A stretch of 56,408 nucleotides of DNA from CAZYXZ01 sp964651395 (GCA_964651395.1 CAZYXZ010000011.1:1-56408); one strand, 5' to 3'; counted from the stretch's first letter, positions 24,883 through 33,509 are shown. Numbers and translations: made by a program. The notes: generated by a model from the letters alone, not told the origin.

Positions 24883-27299
24883 GCGCTCTCCCGTCGCGGC
24901 AGGTGGGCGACGTGCACGCCGCGCAGCCGGTCTGGTGCGCTGACGGCGAGTTCGATCCGCCAGGGCCGGGTCAGGTCCTCGGTCGCGAGGAGCCGGTCGT
25001 GCAGGTCGGCGTACCAGCCGAGCAGGTTGTTCTCCATGAACGCGAAGTCGGTGTCCTTCACGTCCTCCCAGGTGCCCTGGTACGCCGGCACGACCGGCAC
25101 CTCCGAGCCGTCCACCCACATGCGGACGTCGACGCCGATCGGGTGCACGATCTCCGGGAACAGGCGCAAACGTGAGGGGTCGCGCCACGGGTCGAGCAGC
25201 TCGTCGCCCTCCGGTGGCACCAGTGGAGCGAGCTGGGCGAGCAGTCCGGGCAGCGCAGCGCCCGGCACCCAGTCGGTGGTCATGCGGTCGCCACTCGTCG
25301 TCCACGGCCCGAGAGTCGCGGTGACCCCGTCGGGAGCCACCTCGCGCCGCGCGGGACGTGCGACCGAGCCCTCCCGCACGATCTCGAGCACCGCGACCTG
25401 GTGTGGCTCGCACACCACGTCGCGGTCCCAGACCCGGCCGGGTTCCGGGTGCAGCTCGCGGAGCACCCATCCGTCGTCGAGCGGCACGCGCGCGGTCAAC
25501 GGGCCGAAGTCGGGGTTGGCCAGGAAGACGACTCCGGTGCCGTCGTCGGCCCGCGCGATCGTGCCGTCGACCGCGCCCGGTCGCGGCTCGTCGTAGAGGT
25601 CCTCGAGCCGCGACAGCAGCGCCTCGTTGTCGCGCGCCCACCCCAGCCACTGCTGGTAGAAGGGCAGCTCGCGCTCGCGCATCCCGGCCCACTCGCGCTC
25701 ATCCCACGCGGGCAGGTAGCAGACGGACACCGTCGACGGTCCGGACGCGAGAGACGACAGCAGGTTGTAGCGGGCCCCGTCGATGTCCCAGCCTCGCTCC
25801 ACCGGCCGGTCGTGCTTGCGGTTGGCCTGGTGGTGCAGCTGGCCCGGCACCTTGTACGACGGCATCAGGGCGAAGTTGCGGAACCAGTGGGCGACGCGGC
25901 GTTGGTAGTTGGCCAGGGTCCGGTACTGCGAGAGGTCCGGCCATGCCGGCATCCACTGCGGCTGGTTGTCGCCCAGCGACGGATGCGGGTGGGTCATCCC
26001 CGCGGCGCCCCAGGGCATCTGCTCCTGCGACCCGATGAGGTTCTCGCACCAGTCGAGCCCGGCGTCGGCCACGCCGCGCAGCAGCCGCCGGTAGCCCGCC
26101 CACTGCGCGTACTTCGAGTCCGGCCCCGGCGCGTGGCCGTGCTCGGTGCTCCAGCACGGCGGCCAGAAGACGAAGTCGAAGCTGTAGCCGCGCAGGCCGT
26201 ACGCCGACGCGAACTCGGCCAGCGTCCGAGTGAGCCAGTCGACCGCTTCGTCCACCGCGAAGCACGTGAACCGGTACGGCGCGTACGGCTGCGTCCCGGG
26301 TACCTCGGGCAGCACTTCCCAGTCCTCGTTGCCCTGCCAGAGCAGCTGCGGGTTCACGTAGGCGGCGGCGCCGAGCCCGCGCTCGTGCAGCATCGCCAGG
26401 ATGGTCTCGACCCCCTCCGGCAGCGCGTCACCGGGGCTCCACTGCCCGGCACCGACGGCCTCGCCCGCGCCCAGCCACATGACGTGCTGCCACGGGCCGC
26501 CGGCGATGAAGATGTCCGGGTCCTGGCCCGGCGTGGGCACGTGGTGGTTCCCGGGGGAGATCAGCACGACGTCGGTGCCGAGCTCGGCGCAGAGCGTGGC
26601 CATCCGCTCGTACGCCGCAAGCGTGTCGGGCTTGCCCGGGTGCAGCCGGTAGAGGTTCTCGGACCAGTCCCAATGGCTCAGGCGCATGCCCGCGGGCTGC
26701 CACGGGACGCGCGCCGCGACGGCGGCCCGCACTGCCCGTGCCTCGCCCGCGTCGATGGTGTGCGGCACGGGGCCCATCGAGGTCAGGTAGCACGGCGGCT
26801 TCGCGCCCTCGACCAGGTCGCGACCCGGCAGCGCGTCCCGCACCAGCAGCCGGTCGGCCGTGAACCTGCCGACGACGAGCGGGTCGGACACGAACGATCC
26901 GGCGACGTCGAGGCCCGGCCGGTAGCTCAGCCGCACGTGGTCGCCGTCGATCTCGGCGACGCCGAACGGGTTGGCATAGCAGGCGAACACGCCGCCGCCG
27001 TCGCCGCGAAGGAACACCGCTGTGGACTTCTGCAGCTCCCACGCCGGGAAGCACGAGTGGTTGTGGAGCTCGCGCACGCCGGCGACAGAGCGGTCGAGCA
27101 GGCACACCTCGGCCACGCGGGCGACGCCGCGCGCCTCGAGCGTGAGTGACACCGACCCGTCGGCGGCCGCCGCCTGGCGCAGCACGACGTGGACGTCGCC
27201 GTCCCGCCAGCCGTCGCCATCGGCCTGCATCGAGGAGGCGGTGTAGGTGCGGCCGTCAGCGGTGAGGGACCACTCCCGGCCGTCGGGGAGGTCGATCAC
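24879..27299 (-). CDS. Large glycosidase-like protein, alpha-galactosidase (GH36-like) fold
   Basis: Protein of 806 residues. An N-terminal beta-sandwich (about 1-190) precedes a TIM-barrel-like region with MRLSHWDWSENLYR, GTDVVLISPGNHH and YGLRGYSFDFVFWPP, the Asp lying where GH-D clan enzymes carry the nucleophile. The C-terminus is beta-rich. No signal peptide. The overall plan recalls alpha-galactosidases and related uncharacterised proteins, but I cannot place it firmly in a CAZy family. The GTG start at 27299 overlaps the lactonase stop (GTGA) and its stop overlaps the dehydratase start, so it is the middle gene of a tight operon. Specific sugar unknown. Confidence 0.65.
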   Translation of the reverse strand: MIDLPDGREWSLTADGRTYTASSMQADGDGWRDGDVHVVLRQAAAADGSVSLTLEARGVARVAEVCLLDRSVAGVRELHNHSCFPAWELQKSTAVFLRGDGGGVFACYANPFGVAEIDGDHVRLSYRPGLDVAGSFVSDPLVVGRFTADRLLVRDALPGRDLVEGAKPPCYLTSMGPVPHTIDAGEARAVRAAVAARVPWQPAGMRLSHWDWSENLYRLHPGKPDTLAAYERMATLCAELGTDVVLISPGNHHVPTPGQDPDIFIAGGPWQHVMWLGAGEAVGAGQWSPGDALPEGVETILAMLHERGLGAAAYVNPQLLWQGNEDWEVLPEVPGTQPYAPYRFTCFAVDEAVDWLTRTLAEFASAYGLRGYSFDFVFWPPCWSTEHGHAPGPDSKYAQWAGYRRLLRGVADAGLDWCENLIGSQEQMPWGAAGMTHPHPSLGDNQPQWMPAWPDLSQYRTLANYQRRVAHWFRNFALMPSYKVPGQLHHQANRKHDRPVERGWDIDGARYNLLSSLASGPSTVSVCYLPAWDEREWAGMRERELPFYQQWLGWARDNEALLSRLEDLYDEPRPGAVDGTIARADDGTGVVFLANPDFGPLTARVPLDDGWVLRELHPEPGRVWDRDVVCEPHQVAVLEIVREGSVARPARREVAPDGVTATLGPWTTSGDRMTTDWVPGAALPGLLAQLAPLVPPEGDELLDPWRDPSRLRLFPEIVHPIGVDVRMWVDGSEVPVVPAYQGTWEDVKDTDFAFMENNLLGWYADLHDRLLATEDLTRPWRIELAVSAPDRLRGVHVAHLPRRESA

Positions 27300-28159
27300 A
27301 GCGCCCCGGTGTGCATGGGAGCGCCGGTGGCGTCGGTGTCCACCCGCCAGAGCTGGCCGCCGGCGGGGTTCGTCTCGTACTCGCCGCCGAAGTCGGTGAC
27401 CCACAGTGTCGAGCCGTCGAAGCAGCAGTTGGTGCAGATGGCCTGGTCGTCGAGCTTGATGTGGCCGAGGTACTCGCCCTCGGGGGAGACGATGGTCACG
27501 CCGTGCGACATGACGGACGCCACGAAGATGCGACCGTCGGCCGCGACGGCGAACCCGTCCGGGGCATGGTCCTCGGGCAGCTGTGCGAAGAGCACGGGCT
27601 CGCCCACCTCACCCACCGTGTAGAGCCGGTAGTCGTAGGACTCGGCCCAGATCAGCCGGCCGTCGATCGTCCAGCCGATGCCGTTCGTGTACGCCCGCGG
27701 CATGGCAGCGATGCGCTCGTCCTGAGCCCCGCCGATCGCGAACACGCGGCCGCGGTCGCCGCGGTCGGCGGGGTCGTAGCCGTGCGACGGGTCGGTGAAG
27801 TAGAGCCGCCCGTCGGGGCCGAAGCACAGGTCGTTGGGCGTGGTCAGCGCCTCGCCGTTCACCGCGCCGACGACCACCTCGACCGTGCCGTCGGGGTGGA
27901 TGCGCTGGATGCCGGGGGGGATCCGCTCGGGCGCACGCCAGGCGCCGACGACGCCGCCGTTCTGCGCGGCGAAGAGCCGGTCGCCCGCGCCGAGGGTGAG
28001 GCCGTTCGGGGAGCCGCCGGTCTCGGCGTAGGTCTCGACACCGCCCGAGCGGAGGACCGAGATCCGGCTGCGGCCCTGCTCGACGAAGGTCAGCGTGCCG
28101 TCCGGCATCAGCACCGGGCCCTCGGGGAAAGTGAGGCCCTTCGCTACAACTTCAGGCAT
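27296..28159 (-). CDS. SMP-30/gluconolactonase family sugar lactonase
   Basis: Six-bladed beta-propeller lactonase of 287 residues. Family marks are LTFPEGPVLMPDG near the N-terminus (metal Glu), GSPNGLTLG, TTPNDLCFGPDGRLYFTDP (metal Asn) and TNGIGWTIDGRLIWAES with APDGFAVAADG (metal Asp). It opens sugar 1,4- or 1,5-lactones to aldonates. It is the first gene of the operon; AGGGGAG lies before the ATG at 28159. With the dehydratase two genes down, it supports a non-phosphorylative sugar route. Upstream, the intergenic region runs into a decayed enolase-superfamily gene on the other strand. Confidence 0.9.
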   Translation of the reverse strand: MPEVVAKGLTFPEGPVLMPDGTLTFVEQGRSRISVLRSGGVETYAETGGSPNGLTLGAGDRLFAAQNGGVVGAWRAPERIPPGIQRIHPDGTVEVVVGAVNGEALTTPNDLCFGPDGRLYFTDPSHGYDPADRGDRGRVFAIGGAQDERIAAMPRAYTNGIGWTIDGRLIWAESYDYRLYTVGEVGEPVLFAQLPEDHAPDGFAVAADGRIFVASVMSHGVTIVSPEGEYLGHIKLDDQAICTNCCFDGSTLWVTDFGGEYETNPAGGQLWRVDTDATGAPMHTGAL

Positions 28160-28219
28160 GGCGACTCCCCTTCTCGACCCACATAGTATGGATTCCTGCC
28201 AAACCCTCGTCCAGAAGGT

Positions 28220-28873
28220 GCTGACCGGGGTCGAGACCCTGGCCACTCCTGCTGAAACCTGCCCTAGGCCATCAAGATCGCCCGCGCGGTCGAGGAGTAA
28301 CGGCCGATGTGGCTCTAGGACATGCTGCACGCAGGCGACTCAGTGCGTGGGCGGACCTGCGTCAGGCGACGACGCTCCCGATCTGCGGGAGCGAGCGCGT
28401 CTTCGGCCGTTACGACCTGGCGCCCTACCTGGCGGCTCGCGCGGTCGACGTCTTGAAGCAGGACCTCCGCTGGACCGGTGGCTTCACCCAGTTCATGAAG
28501 GTGGCGGCACTCGCGGGCATGCACGAGCTGCCCCTCGCGCCGTACAACTGCCACGGCCCAGTTCGCTCCATGGCGACCCTGCACGCGAGCGCCGCGACGC
28601 CGAACCGCTACCTGGACGCCGAACCGCTACCTGATGGAGACCGTCCGCGCGTTCGCAAACCGGGTTCTTCGCCGCGTCGCCGACACCCCACGTATCATCG
28701 ACGACGGCTTCATCACGGTGCCGGAGCGTCCCGGCCTCGGGCTGGCGCTGCGGCCGGAATTCGTCAGCTTCTGCGCGCGTGCGCAGCGAGGCGGATGGCA
28801 CGACAGCGTACGGCTGGGCCGAGGGCGACCCGTGGGCCGGGCAGCTAGTCGGCGAGTCGTTCCCGGCGCAGTA
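28220..28873 (+). pseudogene. Decayed enolase-superfamily (mandelate racemase/dehydratase type) gene, C-terminal half
   Basis: Three frames together read as a dehydratase C-terminus: AIKIARAVEE, stop, RPMWL, stop, DMLHAGDS; then ADLRQATTLPICGSERVFGRYD through LRWTGGFTQFMKVAALAG and APYNCHGPV to ASAATPNRYL; then METVRAFANRVLRRVADTP and DDGFITVPERPGLGLALRPE. The damage includes two nonsense codons (TAA near 28298 for an expected Tyr, TAG near 28316 for an expected Glu), at least one frameshift near 28258 and another near 28330, and a 19-bp tandem duplication at 28596-28633. The N-terminal half is gone. The end near 28873 is approximate. It is not a copy of the intact dehydratase at 23719: the motifs differ. 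Confidence 0.8.
28596..28633. repeat. 19-bp direct tandem duplication inside the pseudogene
   Basis: GACGCCGAACCGCTACCTG occurs at 28596-28614 and again, without a gap, at 28615-28633. Removing one copy restores the frame so that the translation runs from AATPNRYL straight into METVRAF, as in intact family members. The duplication is thus a recognisable inactivating event. Confidence 0.95.
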
Positions 28874-29015
28874 GCTAGGTTGCCGCTGTTCGGATCGGGC
28901 CGCGAGCCCTTCGTCCTGCGTCGCGCGGGGCATACAGTCCCGCGGGGCCGGGGCTGCCACGACAATGACCCGACGTGCCTGCACGTGGCCACCTCCCGGT
29001 TGTCATCCGGCGCGA

Positions 29016-29061
29016 ACGCCCAGGGGTTCCGGACGACCCGTCGTCCGAAACCCCTGGGCGT
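29016..29061. terminator. Strong near-perfect hairpin, likely bidirectional terminator
   Basis: Arms 29016-29037 and 29040-29061 pair over 22 bp with one mismatch and a 2-base loop. It lies between the pseudogene (plus strand) and the end of the minus-strand secreted-protein gene, where a bidirectional terminator would be expected. The stem core CCCAGGGGTT differs from the other palindromes in the window. Confidence 0.7.
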
Positions 29062-29078
29062 GGTTTGAACCCTCCCTG

Positions 29079-29795
29079 CTAGCAGGCGGGAGGTGCTCGG
29101 TGACAAGCCTCTTCCTCAACCTCTTCCCGGTTCTGTTCTGTGGCGTTCTGCAGCTTGCGGGTCTCGCGATCGATCTCTTCGGGGTCCGGACACGGCACCG
29201 GCACGGTGATCGGGGTGCACTCGATAGCCTTGGCTGCCACGACCAACGTCAGGCAGATGGCGGCTGCCAGCGCCTTCTCTGCCGGCCGCCACCAGGGGAT
29301 GAAGCCAAGAACGGTGCAGGCCGCAGCCGCGATCAAGTCTGCTGCGACCTTTTCCGGGCAGTCATCCGTGGGAAAGGTGATCGTGCAGCCGGCTGCCATC
29401 GGCATCGTCCGAGTCAAGGTGGACGACTCGTCGGCGCCTGCGGCAACGACCGTAACGGTTCCCGCGGCGTCATCAGCAATGCTGCGCACTCGCAGCAGCT
29501 GCTTACCGGACGCGGTGGTCAGCTGGACGGATACGTCTGCCGCGCCCGTCTGTGTCACGAATAGCGAAGCCTGCTCCGGCCCGTGGGCGAGACGCGCGGT
29601 CCAGCCGTGCTCCTCGACGTCGACGTCCGAGGCGGCAAGCTTGTGGTGCCCCGACACCTCTCTCAAGAAATTCTGTGCGAACTGTGATGCAGACGAGTCC
29701 AGCGGCGCCGCCGCTGCCGCTCCGCCGGCCTGTGGAGAGATCGCGAGCGCTATGGTGACGCCTCCCGCGATGACGGACCGAACCAGCCCTTTCAC
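29079..29795 (-). CDS. Secreted hypothetical protein with internal hydrophobic region
   Basis: Product of 238 residues. A typical signal peptide is seen: MKGLVRSVIAGGVTIALAIS followed by an Ala-rich cleavage area. The mature part has beta-like segments (DVSVQLTTASGKQLLRVRS, TVTVVAAGADESSTL), then an Ala-rich hydrophobic stretch (AADLIAAAACTVLGF and ALAAAICLTLVVAAKA) and a polar Glu/Gln-rich tail ending in Cys. Start GTG at 29795 follows AAGGAGGGG. It overlaps the preceding membrane-protein gene by 4 bp (GTGA). No family is recognised. The hydrophobic pair within a secreted protein recalls bacteriocin-like or surface proteins, but this is speculation. Confidence 0.65.
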   Translation of the reverse strand: MKGLVRSVIAGGVTIALAISPQAGGAAAAAPLDSSASQFAQNFLREVSGHHKLAASDVDVEEHGWTARLAHGPEQASLFVTQTGAADVSVQLTTASGKQLLRVRSIADDAAGTVTVVAAGADESSTLTRTMPMAAGCTITFPTDDCPEKVAADLIAAAACTVLGFIPWWRPAEKALAAAICLTLVVAAKAIECTPITVPVPCPDPEEIDRETRKLQNATEQNREEVEEEACHRAPPAC

Positions 29796-30022
29796 GAGGT
29801 GGCCCCTCCTTTCGATGTGGTGGCTGCACGCACGGTGCGTGAGCCGGGGTAGGCGTAACCCGCCGTGAAGGCGAAGCGAACCGCCAAGATCGCGAGAAGC
29901 GCCGATGTGCGTGGCAGCCCGTGTGGCCGCTCGATGAGAAGCGCAGTGAGGAGAAGCGCTCCGGAGATGAGCAGGTCTAGCCAGTAGGGCCCACGCGCCC
30001 ACGGCGACACGTCGATGGACAC
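29792..30022 (-). CDS. Small two-helix membrane protein
   Basis: Product of 76 residues with two hydrophobic segments, LDLLISGALLLTALLI at about 15-30 and ALLAILAVRFAFTAGYAY at about 42-59, joined by a short charged loop. The tail is basic and Ser/Thr rich. The ATG at 30022 lies 2 bp after the stop of the upstream secreted-protein gene, and its stop overlaps the next gene. The tight spacing supports a three-gene unit. Family unknown. Confidence 0.55.
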   Translation of the reverse strand: MSIDVSPWARGPYWLDLLISGALLLTALLIERPHGLPRTSALLAILAVRFAFTAGYAYPGSRTVRAATTSKGGATS

Positions 30023-30024
30023 GG

Positions 30025-30873
30025 CTAGGCCGCCGTGTACTCGGCCGTGCCAGCAAAGCTGGGGCTGACCTGGGCGTTGTTGGCGCAGTTCCGGGCGAAC
30101 GTGAAGTGTCCGCTTCCGAGCGTTGGAGCGGCACCGGCGAGCTCACCTGTCGCTGCGCCCGCGGCGATCTCCGCCGTGACGGAGAACTGCGCCGTGGCCA
30201 GCGGCGCCGGGCCGCCTTCGATTACCAGCGTGACGTCGCCGTTCGAGGCACCCGTGCATGTGTGGCGGAAAGGAGTCTCCGGGTCCCCTGGCGTCTTGTG
30301 CGCGTGGGCGACAACGAAGCTGAGGGCATCGATGATGCGGCATTCGTTGACTGGAATCACGCCGACCGCCGTCTTGGCAGCCACATTGCAGCGCCCCACG
30401 CCGTTGCCAGCGCGGACCGGGAAATCGCAGACGAGCGAAACGCTCTCGATCCAGCTGGACTCGACACGGCGACACGTCGGGGCGGCGACCGTACCCTGCC
30501 AATCCGTGACGAATGCGTGCGCGACCGTCATCGCCTGCAGGGAGGTGGTGAGGGTGGCCGGGTCGTCTACAAGGCTGCACCAACTGCGCGCTGTGCAAAG
30601 TTTCGCTACGAACTGGTCGAGCGGTACCGAGACGGCGCACGCAGACGTGCCGCAGACGCTCGACAAGAGGTCGGCGTGTGGCGGCAGGGCAGCGCACCAC
30701 TCCGGTGTTTGACAAACCTGGGTCTCGATGGTGAGTACCGCGGCCGACAAGCCCTCGCTCGCTGGGAGAACCTTCGGCACGATCGACGCTTGCGCCGGTG
30801 CGGGCGACAGCGCACCCGCAACCGTCATGATCACGAACACCAGTAGTGCCGACCCGGCACGAGATCGCGGCAT
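30025..30873 (-). CDS. Secreted cysteine-containing hypothetical protein
   Basis: Product of 282 residues with a signal peptide (SALLVFVIMTVAGALSPAPAQA, shown as SALLVFVIMTVAGALS plus PAPAQA cleavage region). The mature protein has ten or more cysteines (QVCQTPEWCA, SVCGTSACAV, KLCTARSWCS, TCRR, LVCDF, GRCNV, NECR, HTCTG), suggesting a disulfide-stabilised extracellular domain. It ends with a beta-rich segment. ATG at 30873 follows AAGGGAG. It is the first gene of the three-gene set 30873-29079. Not recognised; no link to carbohydrate metabolism is visible. Confidence 0.65.
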   Translation of the reverse strand: MPRSRAGSALLVFVIMTVAGALSPAPAQASIVPKVLPASEGLSAAVLTIETQVCQTPEWCAALPPHADLLSSVCGTSACAVSVPLDQFVAKLCTARSWCSLVDDPATLTTSLQAMTVAHAFVTDWQGTVAAPTCRRVESSWIESVSLVCDFPVRAGNGVGRCNVAAKTAVGVIPVNECRIIDALSFVVAHAHKTPGDPETPFRHTCTGASNGDVTLVIEGGPAPLATAQFSVTAEIAAGAATGELAGAAPTLGSGHFTFARNCANNAQVSPSFAGTAEYTAA

Positions 30874-31057
30874 GAGAGCTCCCTTATGCGGCCACCGCCC
30901 CGGGCGGGCGGCGACATCGCCACCCGGTAATCACTTGAGGGGGCCGTGGCTCTCACTACGAATTTCCGCAGCCGTTCGGCGCCATCACCTGACTGCGTGG
31001 GGGAGGCCGCGGCGGGCTGCGCTGACAGATGTGCGCGCGACGAGAGGAGGTGGCGCT

Positions 31058-31369
31058 CTAGTCCGAGTGTGCTCGGACGAAGTCGAGCGACTGCGCCAAG
31101 GCTTCCGCCACTTACGCGAAACGCCCTGGGCGATCGGGTCTGACTTCACCGGGCTGTAGATGGTGAACTCGCCGTCGAGAATGTCGGAGCGGCAGGATCC
31201 GGAAGTCGGCCGGCTGGTTCTTCGTGCGGTACCGGGGCGTCCACGCCCACTGCCAGCCGCGCTCGTCGGCGGGCTCCACCATGGTGCTCGCGTCGTTCAC
31301 GTCGCCGTAGAGCGTGCGCTGCTCCCGACCAGTCCGCCGAGGACGAAGCGGGGTCAGCTGGTTGCTCAT
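31058..31369 (-). pseudogene. Frameshifted remnant of an unidentified gene behind the GH172-like gene
   Basis: The start ATG at 31369 overlaps the stop of the DUF2961 gene (ATGA), as expected of a co-translated partner. The frame reads MSNQLTPLRPRRTGREQRTL, YGDVNDASTMVEPADE and PRYRTKNQPADFRILPL; homology-like sequence then continues in a second frame (DILDGEFTIYSPVKSDPIAQ) and a third (VAEALAQSLDFVRAHSD) to a TAG at 31058. Two frameshifts, near 31180 and near 31100, therefore break it; the second looks like a single-base deletion. The family is not recognised. Possibly the insertion of the secreted-gene cluster on its 3' side accompanied its loss of function. Confidence 0.6.
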
Positions 31370-32526
31370 GCGAGGTTGTCCTCCACGGCGGACGGGGTCT
31401 CGTAGGACAGGCGGGCCAGGTCGGCGGTCGCGGCAGCCACGTCGACCGGCGTCACGGCCTGCGGCTCCCGGCAGTACACCAGTGCGGTGGCGCAGTAGTC
31501 GTCCGCGCGTTCGTAGATGCCCATGCCGGCCAGCCGCTCCGTCGGGGCAGACCATCCCGCGCCGGCCGCGGCATGGGTCTCCTGGAACCGCGCGAACGTC
31601 GCCGCCTCGCCGGCGTGGAAGCCGACGATGCCGATCTGCTGCACGGTCACGCGCAGCTCGTCGGCGAAGACGATCGGGTCGGGCAGGTGCCAGCGGTAGC
31701 AGCCGACGAAGTCCGGCTGCGGGCCGCGGTTGGCCATGCCGCTGACCAGCGGCGCTCCGGCGTACGGGCCGTTGTGCGCGCCCATGCCCCACGCGCTGCC
31801 GACGTAGTCCTCGAAGCCGGTGCCGCAGATGGTCGGGTGGTCGGTGTCGCCGTCGCGGTAGACCTTCACCTCGCCCTCGCCCCACCACCAGCCCTCGTCG
31901 AGCACCCGTACACCGATCACGAGGCCGAGCAGCCGGCCCGGTCCGCGCAGCCCGTCGACGGCCACGAAGTCACGCGTCGGCGTGGTCGGGTTCTCGCGGC
32001 GGAACGTCGCGTGCAGGTAGCCGGCGCCGGCTGGCAGCTCCGGCTGGAGGGTGTAGTCGAGCTGGTAGAACAGCTTCACCGGTACGCCGGACCCGTTGGT
32101 CCAGCTCATGCGGAACCGCTCGCGGAACGGCATCGGCGCGTAGAGGTGGAAGCCGCGGCCCTCCTGCGCCGTCGCCAGCAGCGAGGCGAACGGTACCGGC
32201 CGGCCATGGGGCAGACCCACGAGGTCGAGCAGGGGGGCGGCGATGCTCGGCGCGTCGAGGCCGTCGTAGCGGACCTCGACCACCTGCGCGCGCATCACCT
32301 CGGGCGGCGCCGGCGGGAACGTGCACCAGAGGTGGCGGACCGTCCCCGGCCCGGCCAGGTCGGCGAGCTCGACCGTCTCGCCCGGAGCGATGTCGCGGTA
32401 CGGCGCACCCTTGCGTCCGCCGTGGGCGGTGCCGCCGGCTCCCCGGTCGCCGGTCGGGTTCTCGAACGTGACCGCGCGCGAGTCGAGAGCCTCGTCGATG
32501 ACCGAGGGGTCGCCCCACACAGACAT
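31366..32526 (-). CDS. DUF2961 (GH172-type) glycosidase-like protein
   Basis: Product of 386 residues. It matches the DUF2961 pattern: GTAHGGRKGAPYRDIAPGET, GPGTVRHLWCTF, EVRYDGLDAPSI, LYAPMPFRERFRM and the catalytic-region segment GFEDYVGSAWGMG. Members of this family, now GH172, form oligomeric alpha-D-fructofuranosidases or D-arabinofuranosidases. No signal peptide, so cytoplasmic. It is divergent from the first PhyH gene with only 49 bp between the starts, so both probably share regulation. Downstream it was coupled to a gene now broken. Sugar specificity is inferred from the family only. Confidence 0.82.
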   Translation of the reverse strand: MSVWGDPSVIDEALDSRAVTFENPTGDRGAGGTAHGGRKGAPYRDIAPGETVELADLAGPGTVRHLWCTFPPAPPEVMRAQVVEVRYDGLDAPSIAAPLLDLVGLPHGRPVPFASLLATAQEGRGFHLYAPMPFRERFRMSWTNGSGVPVKLFYQLDYTLQPELPAGAGYLHATFRRENPTTPTRDFVAVDGLRGPGRLLGLVIGVRVLDEGWWWGEGEVKVYRDGDTDHPTICGTGFEDYVGSAWGMGAHNGPYAGAPLVSGMANRGPQPDFVGCYRWHLPDPIVFADELRVTVQQIGIVGFHAGEAATFARFQETHAAAGAGWSAPTERLAGMGIYERADDYCATALVYCREPQAVTPVDVAAATADLARLSYETPSAVEDNLA

Positions 32527-32540
32527 TTGCGTCCAACCAC

Positions 32541-32570
32541 TCGACAGCGTGTTCGTAAGAATATAGAACT
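32541..32570 (+). promoter_or_regulatory. Candidate leaderless promoter with CGTAAG-N7-AACT element
   Basis: TCGACA (32541-32546) is followed by CGTAAG and, 7 bases on, AACT (32567-32570). The -10 region ends 5 bp before the ATG at 32576 and no ribosome binding site is seen, so the mRNA should start at or next to the ATG. The same CGTAAG-N7-AACT arrangement occurs at 34425 and 54325. The element contains AACTAA, the shared half-site. Confidence 0.45.
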
Positions 32571-32575
32571 AAAGC

Positions 32576-33472
32576 ATGGACCGGTTCACCGCGGAGCACG
32601 AGCAGCACTGGCGCGAGCACGGCTACGTCGTCGTCGAGAACTTCCTGACCCCCGACGAGCTGGCCGCGGCGCGCGAGAACTACTACGAGCACTTCCCGAC
32701 GTGGGACGAGTATGCGGCCAAGCCCATGCGCTACAAGCACCTGGTCGGGCCGCTGGCGCTGCTCGAGGCCCCGTTCAACGGGCTCGCCATCAACCTGCTC
32801 GCGGTCAGCGAGGGCATCGTCGGGGTCGCGGAGCGGCTGATCGGGACCACCGACCTGCACCTGTGCCAGTCGATCATCTGGGCGAAGTACGCCGGCACGG
32901 CCGACTTCGACCAGACCCTGCACGTCGACTACGAGAACAACTCGCTGCTGGTGCCGAGCGAGGAAGACCCCTACATGCACGTCCCCATGATCATCTACTT
33001 GGAGGACGTCACCCTCGACACGAGCCCGACGCACATCGTCTCGAAGCAGCACACGCGCGACCTCAACCTGTGGCCGCCGGAGTTCCCGCGGGAGCAGTTC
33101 CCGGAGCTCTACGAGAAGGAGGTCCCGGTCGTCGTCCCCGCGGGGAGCGCCTACATCCACACGGTCAGCACCGTGCACCGGGGGTCGGCGTTCAAGGGCA
33201 AGACCGGCATGCGCTCGTCGATGCACCTGGTCTTCACCGCGCAGGCGCACCGTTGGATGGGCTGGCGTAACTGGCCGGTCTGGTCGCGGCAGAACGAGGC
33301 GTGGCGCGCGTACTTCGAGGCCATGACGCCGCGGCAGCGCAACCTGTTCGGCGTACCGCTGCCCGGGCACGACTTCTGGACCGAGAAGACCATCGACCTC
33401 ATGGGCCAGCGCTACCCGAAGATGGACGTCAAGCCCTACCTCGAGGCGTTAGAGGGCCGTACCGCCGGGTAG
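32576..33472 (+). CDS. PhyH-family Fe(II)/2-oxoglutarate dioxygenase 1
   Basis: Phytanoyl-CoA-dioxygenase-like protein of 298 residues. It begins with the family opening EQHWREHGYVVVENFLTPDE. The iron ligands are His116 and Asp118 (LHVDYENN) and His201 (TVHRGSAF); an Arg near 213 would hold 2-oxoglutarate. The double-stranded beta-helix core is intact. Bacterial members hydroxylate diverse small molecules. Cytoplasmic. The gene is preceded by a promoter reaching almost to the ATG and lacks a Shine-Dalgarno, suggesting leaderless expression. It is divergent from the GH172 gene. Substrate unknown; see the finding on the four PhyH genes. Confidence 0.87.
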   Translation: MDRFTAEHEQHWREHGYVVVENFLTPDELAAARENYYEHFPTWDEYAAKPMRYKHLVGPLALLEAPFNGLAINLLAVSEGIVGVAERLIGTTDLHLCQSIIWAKYAGTADFDQTLHVDYENNSLLVPSEEDPYMHVPMIIYLEDVTLDTSPTHIVSKQHTRDLNLWPPEFPREQFPELYEKEVPVVVPAGSAYIHTVSTVHRGSAFKGKTGMRSSMHLVFTAQAHRWMGWRNWPVWSRQNEAWRAYFEAMTPRQRNLFGVPLPGHDFWTEKTIDLMGQRYPKMDVKPYLEALEGRTAG

Positions 33473-33509
33473 GGCCCCAGGGTTGGTCGGGACTAGCTGG
33501 GGAGTCTCC

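Noticed and set aside
29062..29075. GGTTTGAACCCTCC, resembling a tRNA T-loop
   Set aside because: The neighbouring arms of a cloverleaf do not form; the sequence belongs to the flank of the hairpin at 29016-29061 and the end of a coding region.
30874..31057. Possible extra gene between the secreted-protein cluster and the pseudogene
   Set aside because: No open frame with a ribosome binding site or protein-like composition was found; the interval probably holds the promoter of the 30873 gene.
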